Shown here piece after piece: positions 21,061-30,733 of a stretch of 64,000 nucleotides of DNA (position 1 is the first letter of the stretch; the number at the start of each line of letters is the position of its first letter). The stretch covers positions 310,001 through 374,000 of the forward strand of contig JASANH010001455.1 of assembly GCA_030248295.1 (NCBI GenBank), in the 5' to 3' direction. The DNA is from Mesodorylaimus sp. YZB2_4 (taxonomy: Eukaryota > Nematoda > Enoplea > Dorylaimida > Dorylaimidae). Both the position numbers and the translations under genes were made by a program. Below the pieces are notes generated by a model. It saw nothing but the letters and a program-made list of their open reading frames with translations. It ran no database searches and was not told the DNA's origin.

Positions 21061-24000
21061 ACTCGAAGTGTGATGTTCTGGCGCCACGTAAACAGCTTTT
21101 TGCTCGGCGACGAAACTAAGCAATGTTGGCAAATGCATTTGGCGAAAGGCGATCGACAGAAAATTGTTCAACGAAGTCAAATACATTTCTTGCCATTCAC
21201 GCGTGAAGTAAATACGGAATGCGGGATGGTCTTGCGGCTTGGGCAAGTAAGGCATGCCTGAAAATGCTAGGCTACTCTGCACTGCATCCTCCCTGTCCAG
21301 ATTCAGGACACTGAATCGTGGACCCGCATCATCTCTGGCAAGAGAATACAAAAACAATTCCCAGAGTGGGAGTCGAACCATGACTTTTATACCTTAGCCG
21401 CGACTTGCAATGGCAGTGGTCGCAGCTTCCCCAGAGAACATCCCAGGGGACAGCCCTCGGTTGTAGTCCCGCCATCAACTGTCCTCCCCTGGGATGGAGT
21501 AGACCACACCCACTCACCGAACCACTCGGTCCAACCATCGACGGCGTGCAAGCTGGGCGCCAACACTTCGAAGAACTCAGCCGCCTTGTCCGCGTGTCGA
21601 TTCTGCACGCACACGACCAAGTAGTAACGGTACAGATCGTCCCTCAACTGGTCCGCGTGTTTCGATTGCTCCTGAAACATGGTCGAAATGGAGACTCGAG
21701 TCAGTCTAAGCTAGCTCAGACTGGGCCTCACAGCACATCAGTGGTGGCTAGTTCACTCCACACAAACCCAACAGCACTTCACCACATGCCATTGATTGCC
21801 CACCACCCTCATTCTCAGTGCCCCTCCCCTCAACAGTGCATCTCAGAGTCCACTCTTTGTCCAGTCGGCTGGCCCCATATTACACCGACATGCCTGGACT
21901 AGCAGCCCTGATTGGGAGGTCGCAGCTCTATTTTGACTGAGGGTGGCAATTGTCAGGGGCAACTAGTCTTGCCCGTGCACACCCAGTACCGTCGAGAGGA
22001 GAATCAGGAAACTGCTTCTCGAACACCAGTTGGCAAGGTCCCTCGCCCAGTTTCGTCCTGGGACACTGGCGCTGGCACAGGATGCCCTTGCGTGGAGGTG
22101 CTCCTAGTGGAGATCAGAGGGAGCTGCTGCGAGAGTTGCTCGCCTCTTCCTCGCTTACCCGGCGCATACGAGCGAGGGGACAGCAGGAGTTTGAAGAACT
22201 CTGAACCAGAAACGATAAGAAAGGAGGACTCACTCGAACCCCTTCCCTAATCCATTTACTATCCAGGCCTGACACTGCGAGTGTCGCACATCAGCACGCG
22301 TGGGCGCACTGCACCCCAGTCGCACTCTCACAGTCTTTCTATTTCTTACACGACCATGTCTACAAGAATGTAATTCAAGTTTTTCAAGTTCGACGACTAA
22401 AAGAGAAGCACTTTGCGAAAAAATGCGCTGACGAGGAGCCGTTTTCCTCATTTTTCTCATTCGAATAAGCCGCGCTGCTTCCTTCTTCATATCCGAGTCA
22501 GACAAAAATCGCACTACCCTCTTCTTTGTGCTATAGCTGGCCTGTTTTTCATGCAAGAACAAACGCTCTCACGAAATTTCCCACTCACGAGTCAGTCACG
22601 ATTTCAAGCATTTCTTTATTAAGGCAGCTACAAGACGAGATAAACGCTCCTTTCTGCAAAAAAAGATTGATGGCGAGAATTATGCTAATCCTGCACCTTG
22701 TTATCGCGACGGGGGCACACAGGCTTGCACAGTTTTCTAACTTTTGAATTTCGCGCGCTGAGCGACCACCACATTCGGGCAGTCACGTGATACCGCGAAA
22801 TGAACTTTACACTCGGCCATACTCTTCGTAGCTTCACACTGAACTTGTTCCGATGGACAGCAGCTGCGTGCTTTACACTCTCATCCAGTCCACACCAGTT
22901 TCACTTTTCACTTCATTCTGCTCGTCATCAGTCTGCCGTGCGGTCGTGTCCAATCTTCTCTCAACGTCGTTCGAGGTCAGGGTCTCCTCCTGCCATTTTT
23001 ACACTGCCGCCCAGCTGACCGCTTTCTGTTTTCAGAGTTCGCATCATCCGCCTCTGCTCCAACTGCTCCGTCGAAAATGAGCGTCTACCAAGAGATCAGC
23101 AAGTCGTCCAAGAAAGAAATCGCTGCGCCCGGTCCCCAACGATACCGCGAGCTCAGCGAATCGTCCACGAAACAACCACCCGTGAAAGGTCCCCAACGAC
23201 ACCGCGAGGTCGGCCCGTCGTCCAAACAAGATCCTCGGAAGCGACGATACGCCGTGTGGGACAAACTGGTGAAGGAGAGCCAAGAACCGTCGATGCTGCG
23301 AGGGGCTCCGTCGTCCATCAAGCCGCCATCCCGTCCAGGCACCGCGTCGAAGGCGCAGACGGGCACCATCTACGAGAACGAACCGAGGGGCGCTGCATCC
23401 GCTGCCGCCAGGACCGTCTACGAGAACGAGACGAGGCGATCCGTGGGCGAATCGTCGGGCAAGACCCTCATCCCCGGCACCTTCAATCCGCTCCCATCCC
23501 TGCACGTCATCAGCACCGTCTCCGATCCCAGCTACATCCCGTCGAAAAAAAGCGATCGGCCATCCGAACTCCACCGTCCTCGAACCAGCCCTCGCTCCCC
23601 CCAGCCAAATCGACCCCAACTGCGAGAAAGTCCAAGCGGCAAGAAGAATCCTCGGAAAATCGACTCGCAACTAAAACCGAAATGGCCCACGGCACCAGAT
23701 GGGGACTTCCACACCCGCCTGTGGGAAGAGAAGAAGGAATGCTGCGGCCGCCGAGCTCAGATATGCACCCTCGTCGTCACAGCCGTCGTCGCCTTCGTGG
23801 CCATCTCCTGCCTGATTGGCTGGGCCATCTACATCTCCTGGCCTCAAAGCACCACCACGGCGATGGTCCGCTCGACTCGTCGAATGTCGATGACCACCTC
23901 GCCAACGGCCCCAACATCAACTGCCGAGCCGTCGACCACCACCAGCATCCCCTCGTTCGTCGGACAATCGCGCACGTTCTTGGACGGCGTTTGCAAAGTG

Positions 24001-26065
24001 AAAGGGGCACGTTCGTGCTGGGTTGGCTCGCCTCCTGACAAAGACTCGTGCACGTCGGGCAAGTGCGTTCGCTACTCCTACAAAGTGGACCAGATGGAAA
24101 CGGATGAGTCGACATACTACCAATTCAACGACCAATCCAAGACTGAAACCAGGACCCCCGCAAACGGCACTGGTCTGCTGTGCGTGATGGACGATGGGCG
24201 GCTGGGCGTGTGCACCAACGACAAGTGCGACAAGGCGTTCACTGGCCAAGTCGGGAAGTTGAACGAGACGAGCGAGTGGGAGGACAACTGCGACAAGAGG
24301 ATCGACTGCTGGGAAGGTGCCGTGGGTGCATTCGACTCCGCAATGAAACAACAGCTCGGAGATCGTCAGCGATGCATGAGTGGGAAGACGTCGTGCGGGA
24401 ACAACGTGGACGCGGTCATCTGGGTGCAGCACCTGCGATGCAAAGTCGGAGACGATCGAACGGCGATGGGCGTGTGCGAAGGTGAGCGCGAAGTGGCTGC
24501 CTGTTTTCGATTTCCAACTTTTGGTTTTTCAGGCCTGCCATTCCGAGTGTGGAAATGCGGCGAGTGCGTGCGCGGCGACGGTTGCAGTCTGGACGTCGAC
24601 GGGGACTGCACGTCGTACAAATGCGGGTCGTCGAAACCTGATGAGATACCGGACGGGATCAAGTGCAAGGCCAGCGAGCCCGATTGGTACTGCGTCCTGG
24701 GCACGTGCATGAAGATCAACGAGACCGTCGGCCCGGCCAATCCAGTCCCAGCCAAGAAGAACTGCTGATGGAGAGATGGCGAGTGATCGAGTGACTCATG
24801 TGCTCTGGTCGTGTGTGTTCTGACGTGATCTCTGATGAAAGAAATGCTCACAGGCGAAATCTGTGCCTACCCAGCATTGCGATAGACGCAAGTTGCCCGA
24901 CCGATAAGTCTCACAGTGCACTGAGCGATGGACCTGGGCCATTTTGTGGTCAGCTCATGCACAAGTTCAAACCAGAGCAGGGATTCCAGGCGGGAAGAGT
25001 CAGGGTCATAATCGTCCTTGTGATTCTTCAAGTCTGCTCGTCATCGCAGTCATAATCTTTACGCTATTGACATCAACCACGACGACCTCGACGCCTCCAC
25101 GATCCACCCACCACGCGCATTCCCGGACCTCTGACCATCTGAACAGTCCGTCATTCAGGATGAATGCGTGGTCGGCTCGCCCCAGTCGGAGAATCGCGGA
25201 TGTCGCAAACCCCGCCCGCTGAATTCCACCATCCATTCAATCCTCAGGTTGAACCCTTGGCGTGCAGAGGCTGATTTGGGCAAGTTGCACCATGGCATCG
25301 ACAAGCTTGGCAGGTGCTGGTCTGACGTTTTTCTGTAACTCAGTTTGACCAGACTGATCCCCCAGCGTCGACAGATCCGAGGGGTGGATCAGTTCCCGAT
25401 CCGACCGGCAACTAATACATTTTGTCGCGCTTTCTCTGCTGGGAAATGACAGAATGTGAGAGTTTAACGAGAAAATGCCGTTTTTTCTCTCAAATCAGAA
25501 TTCAATTTCGCTTTCGGTGCTGCTTATCTCTCCTGTGTCCTTCGGAGTGGCAGCGAGGAACCATGGCAGGTTGGTGAGGACGCAGCGCCAAAGACGTCAT
25601 CCCTATCTATCTCCTATTTCTTGAAGCGGATCGGATCGGGACCCAGGCCTAGGGTCGGATCGGCCGATGCTGGCCTGTCACTCGTCAATTTGCAGTTATT
25701 AATGGAAGCAGGGCCCTGGCTATCGATTCCTACACGCTCATCTCTTGCACCCGCGACAACCAAGTCTTCCGCCCCAGTCCTGGCTGAAACATCATCGTGA
25801 CGGGTGAGGCCCCTGGGAGCACACAACCACCACTTACCCTGGTCAAATACAAAAAGACCTTATTCTCCAAATGATTCCACAGTTCTCTCAAACTTCTCAA
25901 ATCGAAGGACGAGATGAGGGCACAAATCTGTTCGACCACTTTATCCACTCGAAATCCGCCCCTCTCATTCTCGTGCTTGAGGTCATTTTCAAATTGTTTC
26001 AAGCTGGCCGCGAAGCCCCGGAAGACGAAATACTCTTTGATCAAGGCGTCGACCACCGACGACAT
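21061..26065 (-). CDS. WDR91: WDR91 homolog, N-terminal exons (partial)
   Basis: WDR91 works with WDR81 and Rab7 on endosomes to restrain PI3K activity during early-to-late conversion. Three minus-strand exons are clear: 26065-25838 (YFVFRGFAASLKQFE, FRVDKVVEQI, ELWNHLENKVFLYLTR), 21671-21518 (RDDLYRYYLVVCVQ, KAAEFFEVLAP, WTEWFG) and 21257-21061 (PAFRIYFTREWQEMYLTSL, NNFLSIAFRQM). They match the LisH-like and helical N-terminal region of animal WDR91 in order; phases 0, 1 and 0 fit. The C-terminal WD40 domain was not found. The acceptor TGTTTCAG lies only two bases upstream of the ATG (GCATG), which suggests either a 5'-UTR intron or spliced-leader addition. BUB1 ends about 200 bp upstream on the same strand, as in an operon. 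Intron 1 (21672-25837) carries membrane-protein copy 2 on the opposite strand. Confidence 0.8.
22783..22790 (+). promoter_or_regulatory. TCACGTGA E-box palindrome, copy 2 promoter
   Basis: Same octamer as upstream of copies 1 and 3, here 294 bp before the ATG at 23077. A conserved TTCGCGCGCTGAGCGACCAC block lies just upstream (22750-22770) and TTTACACT-containing leader sequence follows. Confidence 0.5.
23077..24768 (+). CDS. Type II membrane protein with Cys-rich ectodomain, copy 2
   Basis: Exons 23077-24481 and 24533-24768 encode 546 aa; the 51-nt intron again has no stop in frame. The N-terminus (1-57) has a degenerate repeat of about 20 residues (GPQRYRELSESS, GPQRHREVGPSS). Then comes a block almost identical to copy 1, from RRYAVWDKLVKESQ to VGESSG, with YENE motifs at about 99-102 and 116-119. 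Residues 129-255, including the transmembrane segment at about 229-254, are unrelated to copy 1. The stalk (TTSPTAPTSTAEPSTTTSIP) and Cys-rich ectodomain are again nearly identical, with N-glycosylation sites such as NGT and NET. The gene lies within WDR91 intron 1 on the opposite strand. A 5'-UTR intron ends at CTGTTTTCAG, about 40 bp before the ATG. No known family was recognised. An immune-type or recognition receptor is a guess from the architecture only. Confidence 0.82.
   Translation: MSVYQEISKSSKKEIAAPGPQRYRELSESSTKQPPVKGPQRHREVGPSSKQDPRKRRYAVWDKLVKESQEPSMLRGAPSSIKPPSRPGTASKAQTGTIYENEPRGAASAAARTVYENETRRSVGESSGKTLIPGTFNPLPSLHVISTVSDPSYIPSKKSDRPSELHRPRTSPRSPQPNRPQLRESPSGKKNPRKIDSQLKPKWPTAPDGDFHTRLWEEKKECCGRRAQICTLVVTAVVAFVAISCLIGWAIYISWPQSTTTAMVRSTRRMSMTTSPTAPTSTAEPSTTTSIPSFVGQSRTFLDGVCKVKGARSCWVGSPPDKDSCTSGKCVRYSYKVDQMETDESTYYQFNDQSKTETRTPANGTGLLCVMDDGRLGVCTNDKCDKAFTGQVGKLNETSEWEDNCDKRIDCWEGAVGAFDSAMKQQLGDRQRCMSGKTSCGNNVDAVIWVQHLRCKVGDDRTAMGVCEGEREVAACFRFPTFGFSGLPFRVWKCGECVRGDGCSLDVDGDCTSYKCGSSKPDEIPDGIKCKASEPDWYCVLGTCMKINETVGPANPVPAKKNC
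25000..25225 (+). pseudogene. Possible relic of a further membrane-protein copy
   Basis: Downstream of copy 2, fragments in shifting frames resemble the family in order: a hydrophobic run (VIIVLVILQV, then LLVIAVIIFTLL in another frame), a TSTTTTSTPP stalk and ECVVGSP, which recalls the CWVGSP motif of the ectodomain. There is no continuous frame. The resemblance is short and could be chance. Confidence 0.25.
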
Positions 26066-26268
26066 GCCTGAAACACACGGTCAGCACCCTGAGCCACTGC
26101 ACTCGCAATGCACATGGACGGAGCCAGGTCGGGCCACAACCAGCCACCCTCGCATGCCACACTTTATTGGACTGAAACGAGGTCGAGCTACGAAATTAGG
26201 AACACCACAAGTAAGGGGACCCAGAAAATAAGGTGATGGACAAATGAGCATCTCGATAAATACAATCA

Positions 26269-28075
26269 TCAAACCAGTTTCTTCTTCTTCGCCAAAGATC
26301 TCTTCAATTCCACCAAAACGTCCCGCATTTTCTTCACTTCCGACACAAATACGGATGGACGAATTGCGCGATTCCTGTCCACAAAATCATCGAATCGTTG
26401 CCGCCATTCGCCCAAAGAAGGCAGTGATGAGCAGTCGGCAATGTTCAAGAAGGCATCGAAGAATTCTCGCCATAAACGATCATCCCAACGCCTGAAAAAA
26501 TTGATCCAGTCAACACAGGCGAACTCTCGAGACACTGGACACAAGGCCTGAAGATTCCGTGCTGGGTAACAACATTCTTGGAGGCCGCATCGACTGGTGC
26601 TCAGTTGACCGATATCGGACCCGGTTTGAGGTGGCATAGAATTCCTCCTTAGCCAGATTCCTCGAATGGAATGTCAGAATCTCCCCTGACGTCCACCGAA
26701 ACATGACCCCTCAAATTATCAGGAATCTGTTCCTGTCTCCAAAAGTGGTCAAGACCATTCCGCCACCAATCCCCATCCTGAACTGAACCTTTGATAACTA
26801 GCCTCGGGTTTGGTTCCAAAAGTTGGATTCCCAATCTTAAAAGTCCCATTTCTGTGAAATTCCAAGCCCCTCAATCCCACGGTTGGCCTAAAATACCACC
26901 TACGAGTGCCAGATCCACCAATTCACACTCGCCCAATACCTTTTGAAAGTGCGACTGATACGCCAGGTGTTGGTCGAGGCCACCTTGTAGGTGGTCATGT
27001 AGTCACCGAATGCCAAGGCGTGTACTGTGCCCAGCATGCCGTAATAATCCGTCTAGAATATCAACTTTCCTTCACTAACACCCCTCCCCCTCCGTCTCCA
27101 CACTCACCTGATATGTGTAAGGACGTCCATCCTGCATCTCGCAGCACAAAAATCCCGACGTTTTCGAGGGACCGCAAAACGTTATCGACGGAGGCAGCAA
27201 GGCCATGTCGATCGAACGACCCCAATCGATCAAACGCACATTCGGGACTTTCGATACATCGCCAACATCCAACGAGGGTCTGAAAAAAACTTCAACGTGG
27301 ACACGGAAAAAGGGGCCATGAATAGCCGTTCAACTCCAATGCCACAGGCGGCTACCGGACCAGGGCCTAGCGGTTAGCGTCTGCCTCTCACACGCTAAGG
27401 GAGGGTTCGACTCCCGCCTTGGGAAAAGATTATTATCGATATGTTCCTTGGCCCTGGAGTGCGCTGTAAATTGCTTGGCTTTGGATACAGCATGACATGG
27501 GTTCGAATCCCACCCAAGGCACAAATTTTTACGTGTCACTAGAAATGCATTTAAACTTCCCCTCAATTGCAATGCAAAAGACTCGATCCAAGAGGGACTC
27601 GAACCCGCCCCTTGACTTACGCATCGAGCACGAGGAAGTTATCCGGCTTCACATCGCCGTGTATGATCTTCTGGCCATGTACGGCTTCCAAAATGCGTAA
27701 AATATCAGCCGTCAAATAAGCCACAATAATTTCGGGCGGGCTTTGTTCGCTGCTAATTTGTTTATACACATTGACCAAATCGAGCAAAGTTCCATAGGGC
27801 GCATATTCGCCCACCAGAACACTGCCGTCCGTGAACATATAGGCGTCCCGAAACAGCGTCAATCCTCGCTCCACACTTTCCAACAAATTAATCGATTTCA
27901 AACGATGATACAATTCTTGACAAATATAGAATTCGATGGGGCAACAAGGTTTTTGAACCGAAAACACAAAAACCCACTTGAAAATTTCCATAATGCAAAT
28001 ATTGTCTACACGGGAACTCCTCGCTGTCTTCGTTCTTCAAATGACCTTTGAACACTTTCGCATACGGAGGCCATG
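26269..28075 (-). CDS. BUB1: BUB1/BUBR1 spindle-checkpoint kinase, C-terminal kinase domain (partial)
   Basis: Exons on the minus strand: a probable 28075-28010 segment (YAKVFKGHLKN, kinase N-lobe), 27976-27621, 27279-27108, 27052-26940 and 26491-26269. The last four join in frame. Diagnostic features are VQKP and EFYICQEL, GSVLVGEYAPYGTLLDLVN, IIHGDVKPDNFLVLD (HGD for HRD, typical of the family) and LIDWGRSIDMALLPP (DWG for DFG). KTSGFLCCEM and YYGMLGTVHALAFGDYM follow. The protein ends LNIADCSSLPSL... with a basic tail. BUB1 phosphorylates H2A at kinetochores. The glycine-rich loop is degenerate (WPPYAKV), as in BUBR1, and the splice between the N-lobe segment and 27976 does not keep frame with any donor I could find. 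The TPR and GLEBS regions were not found upstream, where a retrotransposon fragment sits. Confidence 0.8.
27355..27500 (+). repeat. tRNA-derived SINE, family A
   Basis: Contains an A-box-like CCTAGCGGTTAGCGTCTGCC and a B-box GGTTCGACTCC at tRNA spacing, then a non-tRNA tail with CCCTGGAGTGCGCTGTA and GCTTGGCTTTGGATA. It sits in a BUB1 intron. Other copies: 29995-30125 (-), 37930-38065 (-), 42868-43003 (-), 47783-47945 (+) and 57533-57710 (+). Confidence 0.75.
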
Positions 28076-28329
28076 CTAATGTTAGAGATGCGAATTTCTT
28101 TGACATTGCATAGAGCCACATCTCAAAAGTACACACGCAAATCATCGAGGCTTCCCGCCTTCTCTTTCTGGAGTTGGAGCTGCTAAAGTTGAAGCCAGTC
28201 AGGTGTTTGAGCAAGTTCGACTATGCTGGCTTGGCGCAGTGAATTTTGGGTGATGAGCTTTATGATTTCTCGCTCCGCTCGTCATTCAGCCGGAGCCATG
28301 GGAAATTGGTGAAGGGTTTTTGGAGCTTT

Positions 28330-28440
28330 TTCCGTTTGGTCCCCAGGCGAAGGCTGGTATAAGGCTGGCTGGAGGCTAATATCAGCCTAAGCTTAATTCT
28401 TGTACCAGACTAAGCCTAAGCCTAGTATCAGTCTTTGACC
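28330..28440 (-). repeat. Copy of the TTAGGC-containing repeat
   Basis: Reverse-oriented match to about 15130-15245, sharing the TTTGGTCCCCAGGCGAAGG end, TATAAGGCTGGCTGGAGG and the TAAGCCTAAGCCTAGT part. Confidence 0.5.
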
Positions 28441-29620
28441 TTGGCAGCGGGTGGCTATGTCATTGTTGCTCCCGGCGCAGGTACCTGAGGGACTTGCTGA
28501 AGCAGTTTTGATTCCTTTCCTGGCGCATCCTGTGAGGTTGTATGTCGTGCACTTCCGGGGTGTCCATCGATGTCCTCTGGGGACTTGACGAATTGATTGA
28601 GGAGGATGTTCTTGCAAGAACTACTGCGGAGCGACTGGTTTCTGATCAGTAGCATCGTCGTCTTCCTCCTCGTGGCTGTGACCTCGTCGATTACGTAAAC
28701 GTGAATGATCCGCCTTTCGACGATGATCAGTGCCGTCGATTTCGACTGTGTACGACAACGGTCCGTTCTGCTTCTTCACGAGACCTGATTTCCAACCACT
28801 GCCATCGGTTGAAACCCAGACTAAATCGCCCATGTAGAACGATCTAGTGCTCGTATGACGATCGTGATAGAATTTTTTTTCGTAACTGATGCGTCCATTT
28901 TGCCTCGAAAATCTGGCTTCAAACGGTCAAAATATGTGGCAGGCTTGCGATTCAGAAACAATTCGGCTGGGGTGCGGCCCGTTGACGAGTGTGCTTGGAT
29001 GCGGTAAGACCAAAGAAAGGCTTGAAGGCGATGTTCTTTGTCTGGAAACCTATCCGCCATCATACGAAAATGACGTTTGAAAGTTTGAATCACTCTTTCG
29101 ACCATGATGTTGGTGCGACTATGATTTGGTGCACTGCGGATGTGAATTACTGCGTTGGATTTGCAAAACTGGCGAAATCCGTATCGTGCGAAAAGTTGTC
29201 GGAAAACTTTGATGACTCGGTCCATCGTTGCATTGTCCAAAGGGAAAATTTCGACCCATCGCGAGTAGGCGTCGATAACGAAAAACCAATGATAGCCTTC
29301 ATCTGGCCCTGTGAAATGAATATGCACACGTTCCCAAGGTCCATCTGGAATGTTCCTGGGTTGATTGGCGTCTCGGGTTCTTTCGTTCGATTTTCCTGGC
29401 AGGGTGTGCATGTCTTCACCATGTGCTCGATTTCCTGATCGATCCTTGGCCACCAGACAGCATGCCTGGCCAAACTGCGCATGGCTACAACCCTTGGGTA
29501 CCCTTCGTGCACTTGTGCTAGAAACGATTTGCGTAGTGTCGTAGTGTCGAAGGTACGATAATGGGAACAGGGCCACCAATATCCGTCGAAAATCCGAACA
29601 AATATTTCAGACCTCGCAAA
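28400..29620 (-). mobile_element. Ty3/gypsy-type retrotransposon integrase fragment, inactivated
   Basis: Minus-strand pieces in changing frames spell the integrase region of an LTR retrotransposon: the zinc-binding part (ARHAVWWPRIDQEIEHM, CTPCQ), then the rve core (PWERVH, FFVIDAYSRWVEIF, MVERVIQTFKR, STGRTPAELFLNRKP) and a C-terminal GDLVWV module with GWKSGLVKKQNGPLSYTVE. The element is dead. The first catalytic Asp position reads His, the segment that should hold the DNG with the second Asp is deleted, and at least three frameshifts are present. No reverse transcriptase and no LTRs were seen. It lies upstream of the recognised BUB1 exons, possibly in a BUB1 intron. Confidence 0.8.
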
Positions 29621-29814
29621 GTTAAACGACTCAAGCCTTTCGAATCCGTTCTGAAAAAAAAACAGATCCTTTGCTGGGCTTTAGTCGACACATTTGCGAA
29701 CCTACCATGCACATAGTAGCAGGCGCACTGCGCACAAACATACACAAATGCTGGTTAGGAAACACAAATGCTTCTTCTGTCATGTCGTACTTTATGCATA
29801 GCCAAGTGTAACCC

Positions 29815-29980
29815 CCGCCTGGTAGGCCATGGCGAGAGGGAGAGAGCAATCGATACTCTCCCCTGGCTGGAAGACGTCAACCCATCGGGTTGATGTTTCA
29901 GCCGAAGGTATAGTCGCAAGACTTACCTACTTGCTCCCACTTCAGTTGACCACCTCCCTCTTAGGCCTGCCAGGCTTGGT
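29815..29980 (-). repeat. SINE-like repeat B
   Basis: Reverse copy with CCATGGCGAGAGGGAGAG, CTCTCCCCTGGCTGG, the CAACCCATCGGGTTGATG palindrome and TCAGCCGAAGGTATAGTC. It directly abuts a family A SINE. Confidence 0.55.
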
Positions 29981-29994
29981 TGCACAAGCTCAAC

Positions 29995-30125
29995 ACAGCG
30001 CACTCGAGGGCTTACGAACACAAATTTGACAATCATTTTTTACCCAGGCGGGAGTCGAACCCTTCCCTGCATTCGCACCCGGTGTGAGAGACAGACGCCG
30101 CTGAGTGGCCGCTGGGATGCTACGG
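29995..30125 (-). repeat. tRNA-derived SINE, family A
   Basis: Reverse copy: GCGCACTCGAGGGCTTA tail, then GGCGGGAGTCGAACCC (B-box complement) and GTGTGAGAGACAGACGCC (A-box side). Confidence 0.7.
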
Positions 30126-30269
30126 ACCTGGGTCAATCCGTTGTCATAAGGTCCACAGATCCGCACAGGTCAAGTATATACTTCAGTGCAATGATTCATT
30201 TGACGCTCCTCTTATCAGCAGGTTACAAGCCTCATTATTTGCTGCCGCGCACTAGTCGCCTAAATAACT

Positions 30270-30430
30270 GCATATTAAATAATGTGTATGTATATGTGTG
30301 CACACAGATATTATATAATATATATGTACATCACTATACGACATATTTATAGAGATATGTATATTTTTATATGCGTGAGTGTATATATGTATATACATAT
30401 GCATATATATATATATTTATTTATATATAT
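30270..30430. repeat. AT/TG-rich low-complexity tract
   Basis: Dense TATA, TATG and TGTGTA units, for example TATATATGTATATACATATG around 30380. It borders the perfect hairpin at 30432-30485. Confidence 0.7.
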
Positions 30431-30431
30431 A

Positions 30432-30485
30432 CAAGAGTATGCTCCTGTTTATCATGGCTGCATGATAAACAGGAGCATACTCTTG
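30432..30485. repeat. Perfect hairpin, 25-bp arms and 4-nt loop
   Basis: Bases 30432-30456 (beginning CAAGAGTATGCTCC) are the exact reverse complement of 30461-30485; the loop is GCTG. A partial third copy of the arm (GATAAACAGGA) follows at 30492-30502. A perfect palindrome of this size is unlikely by chance. It could be a recent transposon footprint, a structured RNA or an inverted duplication at the edge of the AT tract. Confidence 0.8.
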
Positions 30486-30687
30486 CAACAGGATAAACAG
30501 GAACAGGTGTAATACTGTATACGCACTATATACGACTTTATACTGGAATTCCAAGTGGGTATATCCAGCATATCAGTAACTATTACGGTAAGACATGTAA
30601 AAAATCGATTAGGAATGACCTTTGTAAGCCGATTGGGTGTCAACCAGACGAAAAGTAATTCAAAATGTTCCATATAAGATCTCCCCC

Positions 30688-30733
30688 TAGTCTCATTGTA
30701 GCAAATTCCAAAAAATTTGCAACAATGAGACTA
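30688..30733. repeat. Hairpin, 20-bp arms with one mismatch
   Basis: Bases 30688-30707 (TAGTCTCATTGTAGCAAATT) pair with 30714-30733 at 19 of 20 positions; the loop is CCAAAA. It lies about 200 bp from the perfect hairpin. Confidence 0.7.

Noticed and set aside
22230-22562. Minus-strand open frame of 110 codons upstream of copy 2
   Set aside because: No ATG-supported start, no splice evidence, and no counterpart upstream of copies 1 or 3.
27355-27500. Possible tRNA gene
   Set aside because: A and B boxes are present but the cloverleaf is imperfect and the same sequence with a common non-tRNA tail recurs at six places: a SINE.
28869-29438. Plus-strand open frames opposite the integrase fragment
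   Set aside because: Shadow of the retrotransposon on the other strand.
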